Positions 44,214 to 56,448 of a stretch of DNA of 64,000 nucleotides are shown here, one piece after another (positions within the stretch are counted from its first letter, which is position 1; each line of letters begins with the position of its first letter). The position numbers and the translations under genes are program-made. The stretch covers positions 424,001 through 488,000 of the forward strand of contig OX326962.1 of assembly GCA_946800325.1 (NCBI GenBank), written 5' to 3'. The notes beneath the pieces are model-generated. The model ran no database searches. It was not told the DNA's origin and saw only the letters and a list, made by a program, of their open reading frames with translations. The DNA is from Luzula sylvatica. Its lineage: Eukaryota > Streptophyta > Magnoliopsida > Poales > Juncaceae.

Positions 44214-45636
44214 AGTGAAATTCTTTGCTTAGGTAGACAAAGATTAGTTCTTCTTGCTGCCGGGCTTGTGACTAGGGGAGACGCCGGTTAGGTTCTTTCT
44301 TTTTATAGGCACACGGGACTCTAGCATTGACAAGGGAAAGCTGGTCACTTGGGAGGTAAAGGAGGTCTTATCTAATCGAGTATATGGGATAGGGCAGGCA
44401 AGCAGGGAACCTCTACTATACGCCCATCTCTCTTTGCTTTTCTTTTGTCTTCTTGTCAGGTCTGTTATGTCTTCTCCTATGGCTTCTGACAGGGCGTCAG
44501 AGTAGCATTTATTAGTACACATAGGTCACGCAAGAGGGCAATTCTTGGTTGGAAAATAGGGCCGGCAAGCATAAGCAAACTAGATAGAATATGTACTCCA
44601 CAGGGACTGACTACTCGATAAGCTACCTTCACTAGATTATGTGTTTATTGAGTTTGAATGACAGTAGGGAACAAAGTAAGTAGGGAAATTCGGTGTAGCC
44701 CAAATAAGCTGCCGGTAGGCAAACATAGGCACTAGGGCTTGGCATAGGTCATTGGCTGGCATTGGTGGTCAAGTAGTTCTTGTTATAGGAAAAGCAGGTC
44801 ACCCATAGGAGACTTAACAGGCTAATGTTCAGCCTGGAAAGCTTGGGCCGATTGGATTTCATGAATCCGAAAGCAAATGCGCCGCATTAAGACTTCGACT
44901 GAAGCACAAGAGGCCGTGCACATGTTGGGTCACTATCCTTTGGTTTTTTTGAGTGAATATACCTCAATTGGTTTGTTGGCATTTCCCATGACTCAATTAA
45001 TATGGTGAGTTTTGCCTAGTAAGGATCCAACCCGGCGGGTACACTACCAAGCATAATTCTAGAGGAGAATGGGGGTTTGAGCAGGTCTTTTTTCAGTCAC
45101 ATACGTATTTCCCAACAGTGTTACCCCATAGGGAACAAAATACCTTTGACCTCCCCTCTACTCTATATAGGTCCGTAATGGGCTACCTTCAATACCATCC
45201 GCTCGATCCACCATCGCCCTCGCATCAACCACTGATCGCTTCTATAGCTCGGAAAGAGAAAGCGCGTGAGGCCAAAGAAATGAAAAGAGGCAGTAGTTCA
45301 GCTAATGTAGCTAGCTTATATACTACTATCTATCAACGTTATTCCTAGGTCAAAGAATATAATAGAAAGAGAAATCGTTCTTCCACGGTTGTGTCACTAG
45401 CTACCTTTTCCCGAACCTCGTGCGATTCAATCTATCTGCTTGAGATCAAAAGCGTATATAACTAGTTAATCAAATGAACCAGCACTAGGCATCCCATCCT
45501 TTTTTTGTTGAAACCCCTACCCTCTTGTTGTTTGTTACAGGTATCCTTGAGTGGAATTCAGGGAATCTGAAAGTAGGGACAGTCAACACCTTTCCACTAG
45601 AAGGAAGGCTGGCGTCCAGAGGCACTACTAGGAAGA

Positions 45637-45652
45637 GGGGCGCGCAGCGGGG
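45637..45652 (+). repeat. GC 16-mer copy 18
   Basis: Exact copy followed by a fifth G. Flanks AAGA and GCAA. Confidence 0.9.
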
Positions 45653-46345
45653 GCAAGTCGTAGGTTCAAAGCATACATTCATTCACAGGGTAAGGGAAAG
45701 GCTGTTGGATTCCGTCTCATCCTCCTTAATACACCATAGCTCATTCCTTACACATATAGATCCATCTCGGGTCAATAGCGGCAGAGAAGTGAAGTCGTCT
45801 CTTCCCGCGGGTTGACTGAAAGGTGGGCTTATAACTGTCCTTGCTTTCCGGTTAGTGGAATAAGACCCTGCACTGGGTGAGTGAGTCCACCTGAAGCGTA
45901 GGAAGAAGACTAAGGAAAGGAGTTGGGCTGTCCAGAACGTAGAGTAGGTCAGATAGGTGTGCGTGCTTAGCATCCATCGATCTATGTCCCTTACTAGCTC
46001 AGGTCAGATAAGCTGTCCGAACGGAGAAAGGCACTAGCTCAAGCACAGGTATCTTGGCCATTGCTGGTCAGGTTGGGAATGTTCCGAGTCGCCAGACAAA
46101 GAAGAGAAAGAAGGAGAGAGCCCTTAGAGAGTGGCTGACTTCATGCCAAGAGTGTCCGTCCAGATAAGGCGAACTGAATCGGATCGTGGCACATTCAGCC
46201 ATACCAATTCGTTGTGCGAAAGACTAGAGACCCTTGATACCATAGAAGCCAAGTAAGACATAGAACCTACTAATAAGGGCGGAGAAATGGAGCTCTTCTT
46301 CTATCATTCCACCCTTTCTTTGAACCTTGTCAATGCTCGGATATC

Positions 46346-46410
46346 TATGAACTGAGAGCCATTAGTATTAGTGTGCGAACTGAGTACCATTATGAACTGA
46401 GTGCCATTGC
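46346..46410 (+). repeat. Degenerate tandem repeat
   Basis: Three short units of the form TGAACTGAGNRCCATT at irregular 15-30 nt spacing. Confidence 0.6.
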
Positions 46411-46418
46411 CCTAAGGC

Positions 46419-48203
46419 CTATTGTGAATAATGGAGAGAGTAGTTGAAGGGTTGAGTTTCCCATTTCTCTAATTCATCTTGAAATCGCTCCCACTGCTGA
46501 GCATGTGCGCTTTTGCCACCATCATCTTGGTTCTCATAAGCACCACCGCACACCACCCTACAATACTCCTCGTACATGCTGATGGTTTCATCAACCTGTT
46601 TGTCCCATGGCTTTCTTTTGCTTTTGGTTTTGGCCAAGGGAGTCGGAATGAGTGAGTCGAAAGCGGCTATGATCAGATCCGATGGAATAGGTGTATCCAT
46701 GAGCGTCTCAAGCGTCTCATCAGTAAAGGGTAAGGGTTTCCTGGGCTCTATTCCATTGTTCTCATCTATAATAGCACCTAATAGATTTCTGCCTAATGCA
46801 GTATGAAGGATATTCACCTTCAGGAATGAATTGACGATTCGAAGTGGAGGTTCCATCTCTTTAAAGACTGAAATATATATGTTCGGTAACATTGGAGCGT
46901 ATTCAGGAGTAGTCAGAAAGTTATCATGGACCGTATAGACTGAGGCACCCTTTTGAATCAGTTTTCTCACCACTTCCATAGCAATGAAGGCGTCCCGTTG
47001 ATGTACGAGGTTGACACAAGTAGACACTTTGGTTTTCCTACTATCACGCATATCGGTTGGTACTCGCAGAGTGGCACGCTTACGCTTCTTCGTGAGGTGA
47101 TCGTACAGCCATATATCTGCGGATTCACTAGACATATAGTCCTGCACAGTCGTTAGGTATGGAGTGCTATACATAACGGGTAGATCTATTTTGGAGCAGA
47201 ACCAACCAATTAAGTTCAATAACTTCATCAAATTGATGATTTCAGGATATTGAATAGTCCAAAACATATAACACAAGCCAGCGAGGCGATGACAGTCCTT
47301 AGGGCTTAGGAGAGAACCATTCGGACTATGCCGGATATTTAGCCCCATAGTGTAGACCGTCTTCCCATAAATAATAGGCATAAAGAGTGACTTGACCATC
47401 TTTCGGGTTAAGATTATACTAGCCATTCGGTAAAGATTCTTGTCCACTTTCATCTTTTTCAAGAACTCCAGCGCTTCTTTTTGTAACCGAGTGTAGACGT
47501 CTTGAATCAGACCATCCTCAGATGGAAGAAGATTCGTTCTCCTACCCATTTCTTGGTTTAGTAAGAGATAGCTCATGATCTGATAGGCACTGGCACTCGC
47601 GTCCTGACTTACAGGTACACAAAACAGATCATTGCCAGCACCTAGAGATAGCACCTTAGCCAGGAACTGAAAGGGATCACTTCCATTCTTGGCAAACATA
47701 ATCAATGAGTCCTCAGAAGCCATAACATCACCTTTCTCCAAATGACATTGATACCAGTTAGAAGCTTCATCCAAGCTAGCGAACCGGCCATACTTGAAGG
47801 CAGCTGAACATGCGATGTCACGGCGGATCATATTCGAACCGTCAGGGGCTCCACGAGGGGGATCGGCAAATTGAATCAAGCTTTTAGCCAAATCCCTCTC
47901 ATGAAAATGGAGCACACCCGAACGGTAGATACGACCACGGAAATCCAAGAACGAAGGTAAATAGAATTCATACCCCTCATATGCCGATGCCAGTGTCAAA
48001 ACGAAATCTTGGAAGCGAGCATTCTGGACACGCTTTCTGAATTCAAAAATCAGGGTGTTGAACTGAGAATCTTTCTGAATTCCGTGCATATCCTGGAAAT
48101 AGAGAGCACGTAATAGGTCGGAAGCTTCCTTAAGATTCACGTGAGCAAGAGACCGGCTATAGAGAGAAGGGCACCACTTCTTATTTGACGGAAAAAGGAG
48201 CAT
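46419..48203 (-). CDS. Phage-type RNA polymerase of mitochondrial linear-plasmid origin, N-terminally short
   Basis: A 594-residue open frame covers the catalytic half of a T7-like single-subunit RNA polymerase. Visible motifs: DFRGRIYRSG at 87-96; motif A PVSQDASASAYQIM with catalytic Asp 201; motif B RKMVKSLFMPIIYGK with Lys 271 and Tyr 279, at the same spacing as in T7; VNLVHQRDA near 398-405; motif C YTVHDNF with catalytic Asp 427. The frame has no internal stop. Full-length family members are about 900-1100 residues, so the N-terminal promoter-binding part is missing or unrecognised. The closest relatives are plasmid-borne polymerases of plant and fungal mitochondria, integrated here. 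Expression is unproven. The second copy at 62.5 kb is broken. Confidence 0.9.
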   Translation of the reverse strand: MLLFPSNKKWCPSLYSRSLAHVNLKEASDLLRALYFQDMHGIQKDSQFNTLIFEFRKRVQNARFQDFVLTLASAYEGYEFYLPSFLDFRGRIYRSGVLHFHERDLAKSLIQFADPPRGAPDGSNMIRRDIACSAAFKYGRFASLDEASNWYQCHLEKGDVMASEDSLIMFAKNGSDPFQFLAKVLSLGAGNDLFCVPVSQDASASAYQIMSYLLLNQEMGRRTNLLPSEDGLIQDVYTRLQKEALEFLKKMKVDKNLYRMASIILTRKMVKSLFMPIIYGKTVYTMGLNIRHSPNGSLLSPKDCHRLAGLCYMFWTIQYPEIINLMKLLNLIGWFCSKIDLPVMYSTPYLTTVQDYMSSESADIWLYDHLTKKRKRATLRVPTDMRDSRKTKVSTCVNLVHQRDAFIAMEVVRKLIQKGASVYTVHDNFLTTPEYAPMLPNIYISVFKEMEPPLRIVNSFLKVNILHTALGRNLLGAIIDENNGIEPRKPLPFTDETLETLMDTPIPSDLIIAAFDSLIPTPLAKTKSKRKPWDKQVDETISMYEEYCRVVCGGAYENQDDGGKSAHAQQWERFQDELEKWETQPFNYSLHYSQ

Positions 48204-51025
48204 TCCTACGAACAGCGCTCAGGAGCCATCAATAAGAAAGAGGAGCAGCTCGAGCAGGGTAGAGTCTATCAAAGAATCATCTTCCCTATCCTTTGAGAAA
48301 AACATATGCTCGTCCTTGTTTCCAACGATTACATAATAAGAACAATACCAGCCCGCAGCAACTTCTTATTACTACACCACCAATAAAGGTCCTTCCTCTC
48401 ACAAGCCTATCTTCATCTCTTTCTATCAGCTTACTACTCTCTTGCTTTGAAATACGTATCCCTTGCCTATCTAGGGTATCCTTGACCTACCTTGCTAACA
48501 AAAGCCTGCCTACCGTGACTTGCCTTTACTTTTTATCAACTTCATGTTTTGTACTATCAAACAGAAACCTTGACTTCAATACCTTCCGTTACCAACTATT
48601 CTTTGCTTGATGACCTGGCTATCCTTTTTCAATATTCCTATACTTAGTACTCAGGTACTTCAATAAAGACCTGTCTTGGCTCCAGATGTCTATTTCGAAA
48701 CATACGTTACCGGTGCAATGTGACGTAAACACCTTGACAACTCCTATCCTTGAATGTCTAGTAGCTCCCGCTTTTCCAACTCATCCCTCGAAAGCATCCC
48801 TCCCTAGTCACTAGCCCATGCCTATAAGCTACTTCGAATGCATATACCCAAAAGGAATTCGCAGCTTTGAGATGAAGGGAGAGGCCTTGACTTATGCCAC
48901 TTTCTTGAGGAATGAAAGAAGAAAGTCCGGCAGTTGCCTTTCTCGATGTTTGAAGTTATCAGCTAGTCCGTGCTCTAACTCTGTTGAGTAATCTCTTCTG
49001 GCCTTTGAAACTGGATTATGAAGTCATGGTTTCAGTCGATCAATAGCAGTAGAATTGGCGGAATTCATAGATGGGCATATTCTCTTATAGTTCGCTTTAT
49101 CTTTGCTTATTTGGAAATTCATCGTAGAATGGACAGGTACACGAACCAAGCAACCATAGAATTGCTGACTTGACATACGTTCCTTACCCCACTCATGAAG
49201 TGAGAAGAGAGTCTATTTTCTTTCGAATATCATAGTAAGACGGGCATTCTCTCTTGGAATCCGCCTCCCCTGCTTTCTTGAAAGTATTGGGCATTTGGCA
49301 GAGGCTGCTTCTCCAGCATTAATAGGCTTAGAACTTTGGTATAGATATGCGTATGAACTCCTCCACTCTTTCACTAGGGGTACACACACTTCCTCCCGAC
49401 CGATAGAACAGTCATGGTTATAGCAACCAAAGAAAACACACACTATCGGACAACAAACTGATTATTTGGCTTTCCTCCCTCTTTGATTTTGACCATTGTG
49501 TGTAAGTTGTTCATTGAATAGGAGAGGCGATTGGCTTCGCTTGGCTTGTCAAGTAGGAAGAGCCATCACTTTTTGAAAGAAAACATATCATGGTGTCCCC
49601 CACCATCTCATCTGACTTGAAAGAATGTTCAAACTTGCGCTGCCCCCTCTTCCTCCTCTAGGATTCCCCTTGCTGGGAGAACTGTTCTGGGCAACCCTAT
49701 GTCTTTATTTATTCCAGAAGACTCTTCTCTGGGAAAAAGACAGATTCTTTTACCGAATTGCTTTGCAAGTGGCTAACTCGGATGTTGTCTCCTAGTTGCT
49801 CCCTATTCTCGAACTGGAAAATGATTATTCTTCTGACTAGAACTATCCTCTCTGGTCTTCTCTTCCTATTCATTCTCTTTCTGTTGCCTAGGCATTCTAG
49901 GCTAGGCTTATGTATTACTTATTCTCTCTGATCTCTGGGCTTACGGATAAGGAGACATCCGATTCAGTGGTGGCAGACCCTTTTTCACCAGACGCTTAGG
50001 GCCGGAGACATCAGACGAGTCAGTAAAGAATCCTCAGGCCCCGAATGCCCTGTTCGAGTTATGGCCGGCCAGCTACGGGTCTTCTAAAGCCCGTAACGGA
50101 GCTTATTTGCTCACTTTCCACATCCTATGTATCCTTTCTTCGCCTTATGAAAAGGTTGTTCAGATGAGGCTTTAGTTGAGGTTCCGACCAAACCGAGTGA
50201 CGATTACAACCCGGTGAACAAGATGTGCGCTAGAGTCACTACAGTACTGCGGCCGCGTGATTTGACACCTGAATCTGAGCTCGAGAGTGGGGAGAAATGA
50301 AAATGATATGCTGGTGCCCAGTTTTGGTTAACGCACCGCATCCAGCACTTCCGTGTCCCGTGGTTTCGACAATGGTTGCGCCACCTAAGCAAGTCAGGTT
50401 GCAATCTGACATGTGGATTGTGTCGGCCAGTTCTCGCATACTTGATGGCGAGTGCACTTCTTCAGTTCGATCATCACTAGTCAAAGAGTGAAAGAAATAG
50501 TCAATGGGAGATAATACAACGAAGAGTGAGTCGGTGACATTCTCTCGTTTTTAGTGTCATTTTCTCACTTTAGTACTTGCGGCAGTTTGAGCCTTTCTGC
50601 AACATCTTCTAGTTGGTGATCTGCATCTTTGTTCCGCTCTTTCTCCGAATAGTAACTCCTCATTGAATTTTCTTTTTCCTATAATGAGGGAAAGGTAAGA
50701 TGCTCCTCTTTCACCCGTCTCCGTTCATCTGCTTTCAAACGAGTTGAGAGTCTCCAAGAAGAATAATCCCCCCAGGCCTATAAAGACGGCCGCTCCGCTA
50801 CACTATTATTCATTCGTGCATGCGCCACATAAGTCTAAGTGATCGGAACTTATACTTGATTATTTGGCGATCAAAAAAGGAAAATACCAACTTGTAACAA
50901 GACCCTCGGTTCGAGAGTTATTCCAGAAGAGATGGAATTCCTAAGTCATGGCTGGGAAAGAGATGGAAGTCATAACAGAGCGAAAGTGACCTTACAGACA
51001 GAACGAAAGTGACCTTACAGAACTC
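48204..51025. other. Intergenic span, no gene recognised
   Basis: I see no remains of the polymerase N-terminus upstream of 48203 and no other identifiable gene. Confidence 0.55.
50975..51018 (+). repeat. Two-unit tandem repeat, 23-bp period
   Basis: ACAGAGCGAAAGTGACCTTAC and ACAGAACGAAAGTGACC plus TTAC lie next to each other. A further word, AAGTCATGGCTGGGAAAG, occurs on both sides (50943-50960 and 51064-51081). Confidence 0.88.
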
Positions 51026-51151
51026 ATGGGTCGGAACGGAGTCAATGGAGAGTTGGAAGTCATAAGTCATGGCTGGGAAAGCTGTTCTACGAAATTGGGT
51101 TCACTTGTACTTCACTTGTCCTTCATCGGAAAGCATTTCTACGAATCACGC

Positions 51152-51545
51152 GGAGGTCTGAGAGGTGATTGGCTTTATTTGAAATTGCAGCCTGGCAGAC
51201 TTCTGTCTCATTAAGGAAGGGGCTCCAAGTCCATTCCAGATACTATGGGCCATTTCAGGTAATTGCCTAAGGTAGGAACAGTTGCTTAGAAATTGCAGTT
51301 GCCTCAGGGCTGTTTGGCCAGTCTTTCGTGTATCTAAGTTCAAGAAGAAGATAGGGGGCGTCTTCCTTCTCTTATCCTTCCATTGGTGGGATCTGAAGGA
51401 ATGACAAGGGTGGCTCCTGTAGCTGTGTTGGAGAGGAGAATGGTGAAGAGAAATAAGGAGCCAGTTCCAAGATTTGGCTTCAATGGTCCAATCTGACACC
51501 TGAGGAAGCAAGCTACATGGGAAGGAAGATTTCGACTTTATTAAG
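51152..51545 (+). pseudogene. Ty3/gypsy integrase C-terminal remnant
   Basis: Plus-strand frames spell the end of a gypsy integrase with several frameshifts: GDWLYLKLQPGR; then YYGPFQVIA; then VGTVAYKL-like VGTVA-KLQLP; then LPLVGSEGMTRVAPVAVLER and EEATWE. The order and the closing EATWE block fit the C-terminal domain of this family. The catalytic core is absent. It is a separate insertion from the two integrase copies earlier in the window. Confidence 0.72.
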
Positions 51546-52206
51546 TAAGAAGCAATTTCCAGATTTTATTGAGGGGTTGGTAATGCCATTCATGAATTAG
51601 GCTTGATTTCTTTCTTTTGGTATTAAAGGGAGCCCGACCTCAATTGTGAATTGTTGGTTCCTCAAATCTCTGACTTTGGTTTCAAATAGCTAAAATGACC
51701 AAGACGCCGGCTATTTGCCAATATATAATCATTGCTTCTGGTAAATTCTAGTAAGCGCGTGATTGACAAAATCACTTTAGCAGAAAAACAATTGGAAATC
51801 ATTGTCTTTACACGTGCACAACACTTTCTTAATATGAAAATCTATGCATACATACGTTAATCAAGATAGGCCTGATGAATACAGAGAAGCGCGCAAAGCT
51901 CTGCGCATTGGTGGTAGGTGCCTCACTGCCTTGTGCATCGATATTAGGACTAGGAAGAAAAAGTGGACCATGGCTAACCTTTGTCATTGAGCGCAAGACC
52001 TATAAAAGATTTCGTTTTGCTATAGAAGGTCCAGGCGCGGCCAAGGGGCGTTGACTCCGCTGCTTCACAGTGCTATTGCATTGATAATTTGATATGGACA
52101 TTATTTAATTTAGTTACGTATCTTTTTTTTGAATCAAAGTCGATTTTGATATGATTTCCCAAACAAAGTAATTGTTTGGCGTGCATCTTGCTGTCATCGG
52201 AAATTC

Positions 52207-52893
52207 TCAGATCACGGATTTCAGCTGACTATTGAGCAGAGATGGCCAGAAGTTTCTCATTAGGGAGAGGGGTGGTGTGCAACACATAAGATTTGATTGG
52301 TCAATTTGATGAAAGAAAAACTCTCCAAATACTTTTGTAGTTTGTGCAAAACGTCCTATTTTTCCATTTTCCAAGGTACACTGTTGGTGGCAAGGCAAGC
52401 TCCAATTAGGAAGACCCACCGGCACGCGTACTAGTGAGTGGCGCGATATGGTTTTGCCAGGAGGAAAGCTAGAAAGTTTACTGAGTTAAGATTGGGAGTA
52501 TAACCAAGGCAGGCAAGAGGAGCAAACTTTGAGCTGCATCGTGAAGTTGCCAACTTTGGCATCCCGCCATTGTCTCATTTTCTTCCACAAGTGCACTAAT
52601 TTTGGATTCAGAGATGGTGGTAAAGATGAAATGTCAAGCTGTTGCCAGGTTGAGGTCACCAGTTCAGAGAAAGCGTCCAAATTGAGCCAGCCATTTTCCA
52701 ATCGGAAAGTTTGAGGTGCGTGAAAGAGGGAAGAGCAGGAGCAGATCAAGTTCCGAAGAAGATCAACTTCTTCCGACGAGGACCTTTTTCCGACTTCTTC
52801 CGCATTCCGAGATCCTGTTCCGGAAGAAGTGGATGGACTGCAGAATATCATACTAAGGTAACTTATTAATATATGTAAACTCACTCGGAACAC
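52207..52893 (-). pseudogene. Probable LINE remnant (endonuclease-RT linker)
   Basis: Minus-strand residues RLENGWLNLDAFSELVTSTW and LVHLWKKMRQWRDAKVGNF resemble the linker between endonuclease and reverse transcriptase in plant LINEs (FRFEN.WL ... F..LV...W ... LK..LK.WN...FGN). Further downstream CHQQCTLENGKIGRF resembles the FFH.....R...N.I block that follows. Frames are shifted between blocks, and no RT palm is seen. Moderate confidence. Confidence 0.55.
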
Positions 52894-53456
52894 TCCGATA
52901 AGAAAAACAGCCGACCTTCATTCGCCATATCCATGCAGCAGAATTCGTTTCAGTCACCGGCTGCCTCTGATAATCCATCACTCCCAAAAGGATAAGGGGA
53001 GAGGTAAAGGCTAAATCAAAAGTCAGAGTGGCTCAATTTCCTCGTTGCCAGGATTCATCCGACAGGATGGAGAATTATAACTTCAAAGTAGTGGGAGGCA
53101 ACCTATTCAGTCTTGGATGGAGACCCCAATTGAAAACATATAAGGCAGGTAAAAGACCCCTGGTTGAAAGACAACCTTGCTTTGACTTTCAGTCAACCGA
53201 CCCGATGCTAGGCTTCGTTTGCCGTACCTGGAACTTCTAGTCTTGTTCTCGACGTCAGAAAATACAAGTGCTGAATCAAGTAGGGAATAACGAGTGGCTA
53301 ATTCTCAACCGAGTAAGGAAATTCAATAGATTGAGAGGCAGATTCGGCTATATATACGCCAAGCCGTAGGGTTTTGAAGACTCAAGGCGAGCAGCTATCG
53401 AGTCAATCGAGTCAAGTATTGGTTCTCCATTTGATACCCTAGGATCGTCGAGTTGA

Positions 53457-53472
53457 GGGGCGCGCAGCGGGG
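53457..53472 (+). repeat. GC 16-mer copy 19
   Basis: Exact copy, flanked by TTGA and AAAT. Confidence 0.9.
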
Positions 53473-53745
53473 AAATACTACTTATTTTGTTTTGAGTCCT
53501 TTCTCAGTCTTCCACTCGTCAAAACCTGCCCTATCCCTTACAGCCCCAGAGAGGTCTACTTCTACCTAGATACTGCAAGCTTGCAGACATTTCTGAGCCA
53601 AGCCCCCTATTCTGAGAAAGATTGAGATTCAACCAATAACAGATAGATTCAAAGAGTGCAGTCGATGTGACACAATACAACGACAAGCAAATCTGCTCGA
53701 CACGGGTAGGTACTTAACTGGAGAGAGGGATCTGCGTTAGCAGCT

Positions 53746-54063
53746 CTATCGGCGTGCTGTTTTTCCTTTCTCCGCCGCTATTACTGCTTATGGGCGGATC
53801 CATATGTCCCCATTTATTAACAGGAAGGGCAGCTTCTATACCGACACCGATTCTATTATTGTGGATCATGAACTGAATATGGATGAAGTTTCTCCACTTA
53901 TTCTTGGAAAAATGAAGCTGGAGTATAAGATCGAACGTCTAGTCGCCTTGGGACCCAAGTTGTGGGCTGCGATCACCACGGACAATGATGTCATAATCAA
54001 ACACCGTGGTGTGGGAGGTTGACTTCAAGTGGTTCGAGAAGCAGTTAACAGATCATTTTTGAC
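53746..54063 (+). pseudogene. Fragment of a protein-primed B-type DNA polymerase (linear plasmid)
   Basis: The frame reads FPFSAAITAYGRIHM, then FYTDTDSIIVDHELN (catalytic motif C, YxDTDS), then KMKLEYKIERLVALGPKLW, ending at a stop after KHRGVGG. The sequence continues one frame over as EVDFKWFEKQLTDHF. These are the last blocks of DNA polymerases carried by mitochondrial invertron-type plasmids. Everything upstream of the AAITAYGRIHM block (exonuclease domain, motifs A and B) is absent, so it cannot be functional. It belongs to the same class of invading plasmid as the RNA polymerase genes here. Confidence 0.9.
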
Positions 54064-56432
54064 TACAGATCGACGTTTTTAGTCTCCATGATCTGGTATT
54101 AACCGTCGAATCACCAACAACCTTCAAAGGTAGAAATCCCACCGCAGCATCTATGGGATAAAAAGCCAATAGGCGAATAAGGCTTGAAAGTGCTCCTTGT
54201 ATAGGCGAGACTCTCTGTTTCACCTCTTGTTCTGCTATTATGTTGCTCTTTGTTTTTGGATGCAGGTTTGATGAGGCGCGTCCTGTTGCGTCTAATTCAA
54301 AGTCCAACTCGAGCTTTGTTCACTCCTATTTCTTGATTGGTCTTTGGTGGTCAATTTGACAGAAGAGATGCAGGCTGAAGAGCGAGGATCTGCGCCATGG
54401 TGCAATAATTTGATTGAAGTTATTTCTATAGACTATGAGTCTCGTCAAAGCGCCGGTTCCAGGCCAAACAGATTCCGATTACAGCAGACCAGAACCTCCA
54501 GCGATCAAAACTGGTTGGTTCAGGCTCCAGCTATTAGATCAGTTGCTGAATCACCTGGGACTCAGATGTGAACGGAAGGGAAGGAAGGCCATGTGTTGAA
54601 CAAGTCTTATCCGCGGCGGCGCTATGAGATTGTCGAGAAAGGTGGGCTTAGTTAGCTTTATTGAGCATGGTGAAGAAGGGATTTCGCATGGACCACATTG
54701 CCTTTGCCTGTATGGACCGCTACTATGGAAACTCACTATTCCCTCGCCTGTGCTTTCAAGCTTTCAACAGATTGACCGTTCTCACAAAGATAAGACCTTC
54801 ACACTCGAACTCGAAAAAGGAAGGAAAGCGATTTGGACCTGTAACAGGATTGATAGATGTCTCAAAGACAGAAGCAAAGTCAACTCGAACTGTGTCAAAG
54901 TACAGGGAGAATCAATTCGATTAGGATTGGCAGAAAGCCTCTGACACTTCTATGGTATGGAGAACCAAGACTGCCTGCACTGCGAGGGTTTACTCAATGA
55001 CTAATTGATTGAACCGGTTAGCCCACTTTGCCATACCGGGGGCAGACATTAACGGCTACACCAGGAATGACAACCCTGATTGGAATTCACGGCCCATACA
55101 CCGGACGCACATATCGCTGTCCAGGAAGAATGCGACCCCCCCGGATGTACCTAGTTGGCATGAAGCAAAACAACGTCTATATGAGTTTCAGTCAAATAGG
55201 GCTAGGCTCTCATCGATCACCGGTATTCTTTTATCATCTATTCGTTAATGGATGAGTTGATGAGTGAAGTTTCTTTCTTCGATTCTTCTGGTATGTAATT
55301 GTTGTTCAACTCTGTCTTGCTAGATAGGTATATGCTTTCTCTCAGTTTCTTTTCCAATAGATATGACTTCTGACTGGATATGAATATGTCTTCCTTTCTG
55401 ACTCTGGTCACAGGGTTCTTGAAAATATAGGTATCAAAGGAGAACTACGTTCCTATCTTTGACTTTCTTTCTTTGACTTTATTGATTGGATGTCTTAATA
55501 ATAGTTCTTGCTTAGGACGGCGCATTAGGATTTGTCAATACGGAGAAAGTATACGTCTTTGCTTGAGAATAGGTCAAATAGGCTGAGGGCTCGGTAAATA
55601 GTCTCGGGTTAGTACTGTCTAGGAAAGTAGGACAGTATGGGGCAAGTAGGGAAGAAAGAGTATTAGTAAAGTAGGGAACATAGGGCAATAGGGAATCTAG
55701 TCCCATCTTCCTGTCTTCTGCATTCTAATATCTATGAGTTCTTGTTCTTGGGATTAGTACTTTCCAAATAGGGCGGCGGGATAGGCATTATTATTAGGAA
55801 ACATAGGACTATGGAAAGTTTCTTTCATCAAGTACTCGTCTTTTGTCGTACTCTAGTACCGGAACTCTTCGAGAAGAAACTATACGAGAATATGAGTTGG
55901 TGTCTTAATGTATTTTCTTGGATTCTTCTGCATTTCGAATAGTTTTTGATCTTCTGCATCTAACCTATGTATTGTAAGGATTCCTTAGTAGCACTAGTTC
56001 AAGCTGCCGGTAGGGCAGTCAGGTAGGGTATCAACAAATAGCTCAGTTACACAGTCGGGTGTCCAAGTAAGCAGGAGAGAGTAGGAATTCTTGGAAAAGG
56101 ACTTCCGCACAATTGTCAGGAGCTTGCCGTATACGACCCCACCCAATGCCCGTACGTACTAATTATCCGGCAGCAAGAACTCCAAGCACTACTTGAACCT
56201 ATAATCAAAGCCTATCCCAGGAAGAAGCAAGCCCTATCTCATCTGCTGATAGTGGAGTTAGCTGCTGTACCTAGTAAGCAAGAACGTATACTCAACTGAA
56301 CGTCGAAAGAAAGTAAGAAGTAAGTAATTACAATGATGGTGAGCAAGACAAGACACAATAGGAGTACGAGACATTCATTCAATGACAGATTATAGGTTCT
56401 ACTTCTCGATCCCCAATGCAAATAAATAAACT

Positions 56433-56448
56433 CCCCGCTGCGCGCCCC
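56433..56448 (-). repeat. GC 16-mer copy 20
   Basis: Exact copy in reverse orientation. Flanks in the GGGG orientation are ACGA and AGTT. A run of seven G's lies just downstream. Confidence 0.9.

Larger units (their letters stand above)
42300..46418. other. Intergenic span, no gene recognised
   Basis: Contains three GC 16-mer copies and an A/G-rich stretch at 44.56-44.80 kb resembling 36.0-36.4 kb. Near 46346-46410 the word GAACTGAG(A/T)(G/A)CCATT is repeated three times. No supported gene. Confidence 0.6.

Noticed and set aside
54655..54944. Plus-strand frame MSMVKKGFRMDHIAFACMDRYYGN as a ribosomal or polymerase gene
   Set aside because: No conserved motif; it overlaps another frame of similar length.
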